Below, in pieces: positions 61,811-64,000 of a stretch of 64,000 nucleotides of DNA. Under the pieces are notes generated by a model. The model made no database searches and was not told where the DNA came from. It was given only the letters and a program-made list of their open reading frames with translations. The stretch is from Cunninghamella blakesleeana (taxonomy: Eukaryota; Mucoromycota; Mucoromycetes; Mucorales; Cunninghamellaceae): the NCBI GenBank assembly GCA_017871115.1, contig JAFCIZ010000006.1, positions 744,001 to 808,000 on the forward strand, given 5' to 3'. The translations under genes and the position numbers were made by a program. The stretch's first letter is position 1. The number at the start of each line of letters is the position of its first letter.

Positions 61811-62250
61811 TGTGGCTTTTCATACACATATGATACATAGTTATGAATACAGAAAATTTATGTTAGAGTATTTGAGTCGAGTAATTAATCATGATGACGA
61901 TGTTCCTGAAACAAAAGTGGAGAAGTATGTACAAGATTGGAATGAAGCTTGGTATAATATGCCTTTTTGTTATTATATAACTGTAATACATATAGAATAA
62001 TCAATCCATCTTTTTATTATTATCAATATTGATATACTTTTTGCTTATTTTATTTATTTTTATTTAGCCATTCTTCCGATTAGATTCCAAATTAAAATTG
62101 AGTCTGGAACATTTTGATTCATACTATTTTCCTGGGAAAGTTAGCATTACTTACGCAAAAAACTCTTCAGATTTAGCTAGAGTTGCTAATATTTTAAATA
62201 AAACGTAAGTAATAATTATATGATGTATGCAATATAGATGTTCTGATTCG

Positions 62251-62295
<45 letters not shown>

Positions 62296-62519
62296 TTTAA
62301 TTGCTCGTTACAAAAATAAACGTTTAGCAGTATCAGCAAGCGTTCACAATCATGGTAATGATTTGTATTTTATATACAAATATATAAATAAGATGAAAAA
62401 TCTGATGACAATAAAACTATATTAGTAATATATCGTTATTCTTATTTATTTATTTTTATAGGTGTAGACCGTCGATTTTATGAACGCGGGAATGAGGTAA
62501 TATAGAAATATAAAGACAA

Positions 62520-62550
<31 letters not shown>

Positions 62551-63029
62551 CCTTTCATTATTATTGTTATATTTAGGTACATATGAAAGAATTACAAAAC
62601 TTTGTAACCGAAGGGATGCAGCATCATTGTTATGGATATATTGGATGCGTTACTATTGTAAATGGTGGTAGAAGTGCTTTGATATATAAAAAGAATAATA
62701 ACAATAACATGGATGGTGTTAGTAATAGTAACATCAACAATACAGAAGGAGTAAAATTAATATTTAACCCAACGGAACAAGGAAAATGGTACAAGAAGAG
62801 GAAAGAGTGTGTACGAGTACGATCAGCTTTTAGTAATTTTACTGGTTTTAAAAGTATAAAATCATTTGATCATCAAGATCCAGCACTTCCTGTTTATGCC
62901 TTTGATGATCTTCCTACCTATAATGAAGCGAATTCATTTTCAGGCAACGTCACTCGTAAATACATAAAATACAGTCGTTTTACCTATGCTAAATACAGAG
63001 ATTATAATTCTTCATCAGTGGCGTATTGA
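60148..63029 (+). CDS. GRDP-like (DUF1399) protein, tandem copy B
   Basis: Eleven exons (60148-60394, 60472-60587, 60728-60879, 60983-61126, 61235-61407, 61497-61718, 61810-61982, 62068-62204, 62296-62354, 62462-62496, 62577-63029) encode 636 residues. Exon lengths match copy A exactly for nine of eleven exons; only exon 1 (+3 nt) and exon 8 (-12 nt) differ. DIAFLWHIHMLSP and DVAFHTHMIHSYEYR are conserved. Exon 3 is identical to copy A over all 152 nt, and exons 2 and 4-7 are close, whereas exon 8 is diverged (DSYYFPGKVSITYAKNSSDL against KSYFHPGKANVLLKGVPYLY) and exon 11 differs in its Asn-rich part. Both proteins should be intracellular and similar in role. It ends SSVAY, like the PAVAY of copy A. 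Confidence 0.88.
60628..60681. repeat. 10-11-bp minisatellite in intron 2 of GRDP-like copy B
   Basis: About five tandem units of TATTATTATT(T). It is absent from the matching intron of copy A, so it expanded after duplication. Confidence 0.85.
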
Positions 63030-64000
63030 TTTGACTTAGCATTTATATTATTATTTTACTATTATTTTAATTAATATTTAATATATAATCAATTTCCTTT
63101 TTTTTATTCTAATTTTTCTAATAAAAAAGAAAAAATCTGTATTCTTTTTTTTAAAATTTTTTTACAGAATTATCCACTCCTAATTGGAAAGATTACCACT
63201 ACAAGAATACTATTATGTATTTTTTTTTTTAAGTACAATTTTTTTTTTTCCTTTTTCTTTATGAGCCATAATAAAATAATCATATTAGTTATAAATGAAG
63301 AACTTTTTTATTATTAAAAAAATAGTATAAAAACAATTAATGTATGCATGTAATTCGTTACATAGTATACTATAAATGGCCAGAACCAGAATAATATAGG
63401 ATCATCGCCAAGAAAATGTAGTAGTAGTAGCCAACAGTAGTTATTATAAAAGATAGCCGCGAGCGAGAATTTATAAAAAAATTAAGCAAGAATAATAAAT
63501 ATTTCTATTTTATTAATTCAAAGAAAATAATTTTATAGATTAGTTTCAGTATATAACAAAAAATGTATATTTCATAATTAATAATAATAAAAATAATATT
63601 TTTAACATAAAAAGAAAAAACGCTTGCTAAAATTTAAAAAACACCGCCAGGGATTATACAAAATTAGATAAATACATCTACTTTATTAATTCAAAAAGTA
63701 AAAAAGTATATACATACATATAGATTAAATTACTACACTACACTATAATATACAGATAAATGTATATGAATAATAAAAGTACTATTTATCATGAAAGAAA
63801 CAACATTCAACATACAGAATATAATCGAAAAATAAATCTAAAATTGATTTTTAATAAAAAAGCAAAATGATGTCGCCTATTTTTTTATGGGCTCCTTATT
63901 TTTCTTTTACTCAAGTTATTGGTGTATTAGTTTTCTTTTTAAAATGAAATATGTATAGAAAAAAAAGTAAAAGGGAAGAATTAAAATATCTAGATTTCAT
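63030..64000. other. Right-edge intergenic DNA
   Basis: 971 bp to the window edge, AT-rich. Two related phrases recur (ataaatatttctattttattaattcaa-like near 63495 and ataaatacatctactttattaattcaa-like near 63669), suggesting an old local duplication of about 174 bp. No gene seen. Confidence 0.45.

Overview
This window looks like nuclear DNA of an early-diverging filamentous fungus, most likely Mucoromycota (Mucorales-like). The base composition is extremely AT-rich. Genes are split by many short GT..AG introns, and proteins carry long Asn, Gln, Ser and His runs. The gene set is eukaryotic and fungal: a WOPR regulator, a Slm-type PH protein, a Kre9-like wall protein, an Afi1-type DENN protein and fungal secreted LysM/GH25 proteins. 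Placement below phylum is inference. No rRNA, tRNA, CRISPR array or intact transposon was seen. Exon borders were set by hand from GT/AG sites plus reading-frame continuity; every multi-exon model gives an exact multiple of three.

Layout. 1-2251: 3'-truncated COQ3 (minus) divergent from a DUF4291 gene (plus). 3404-7383: two secreted minus-strand genes, a GH25 lysozyme and a LysM/Lys-Glu-rich/double-psi-barrel protein, which form a plausible peptidoglycan-directed pair. 8303-12038: phenol-hydroxylase-type FAD monooxygenase with an altered FAD motif. 13088-14396: YPT1/Rab1. 16680-17648: globin with a huge low-complexity insertion. 18102-19230: ZNF511-like zinc-finger protein. 20309-26504: TMEM70-like protein, PRPP synthetase, G-protein gamma subunit and the YL1/Swc2 chromatin subunit, all minus. 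27490-29406: intronless cytosolic HSP70 with a perfect heat-shock element upstream. 30399-33413: Afi1-type DENN protein. 34117-36100: two secreted or surface proteins. 36794-39342: Slm1/2-like protein. 40293-43161: a small orphan gene and a GT49 glycosyltransferase. 44905-47710: a mitochondrial-type alpha/beta-hydrolase-like protein and alkaline ceramidase. 49506-50585: WOPR (Gti1/Pac2/Wor1) regulator. 50586-56174: a gene-poor AT-rich stretch.

The most interesting region is 54.8-63.0 kb. Two 11-exon GRDP-like (DUF1399) genes lie in tandem. All ten introns are in the same positions and phases, and one internal exon of 152 nt is identical, which points to gene conversion. About 1.2 kb upstream lies a previously hidden decayed third copy (remnants of exons 8-10 with in-frame stops). 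The locus is therefore a local expansion with one dead member and two members being homogenised in their middle while their ends diverge.

Most genes are unrelated housekeeping loci with no operon logic. Recurrent non-coding features are pyrimidine-rich leaders on the coding strand, self-complementary T(n)A(n) blocks near gene starts, and many (TA)n and (ATT)n microsatellites.
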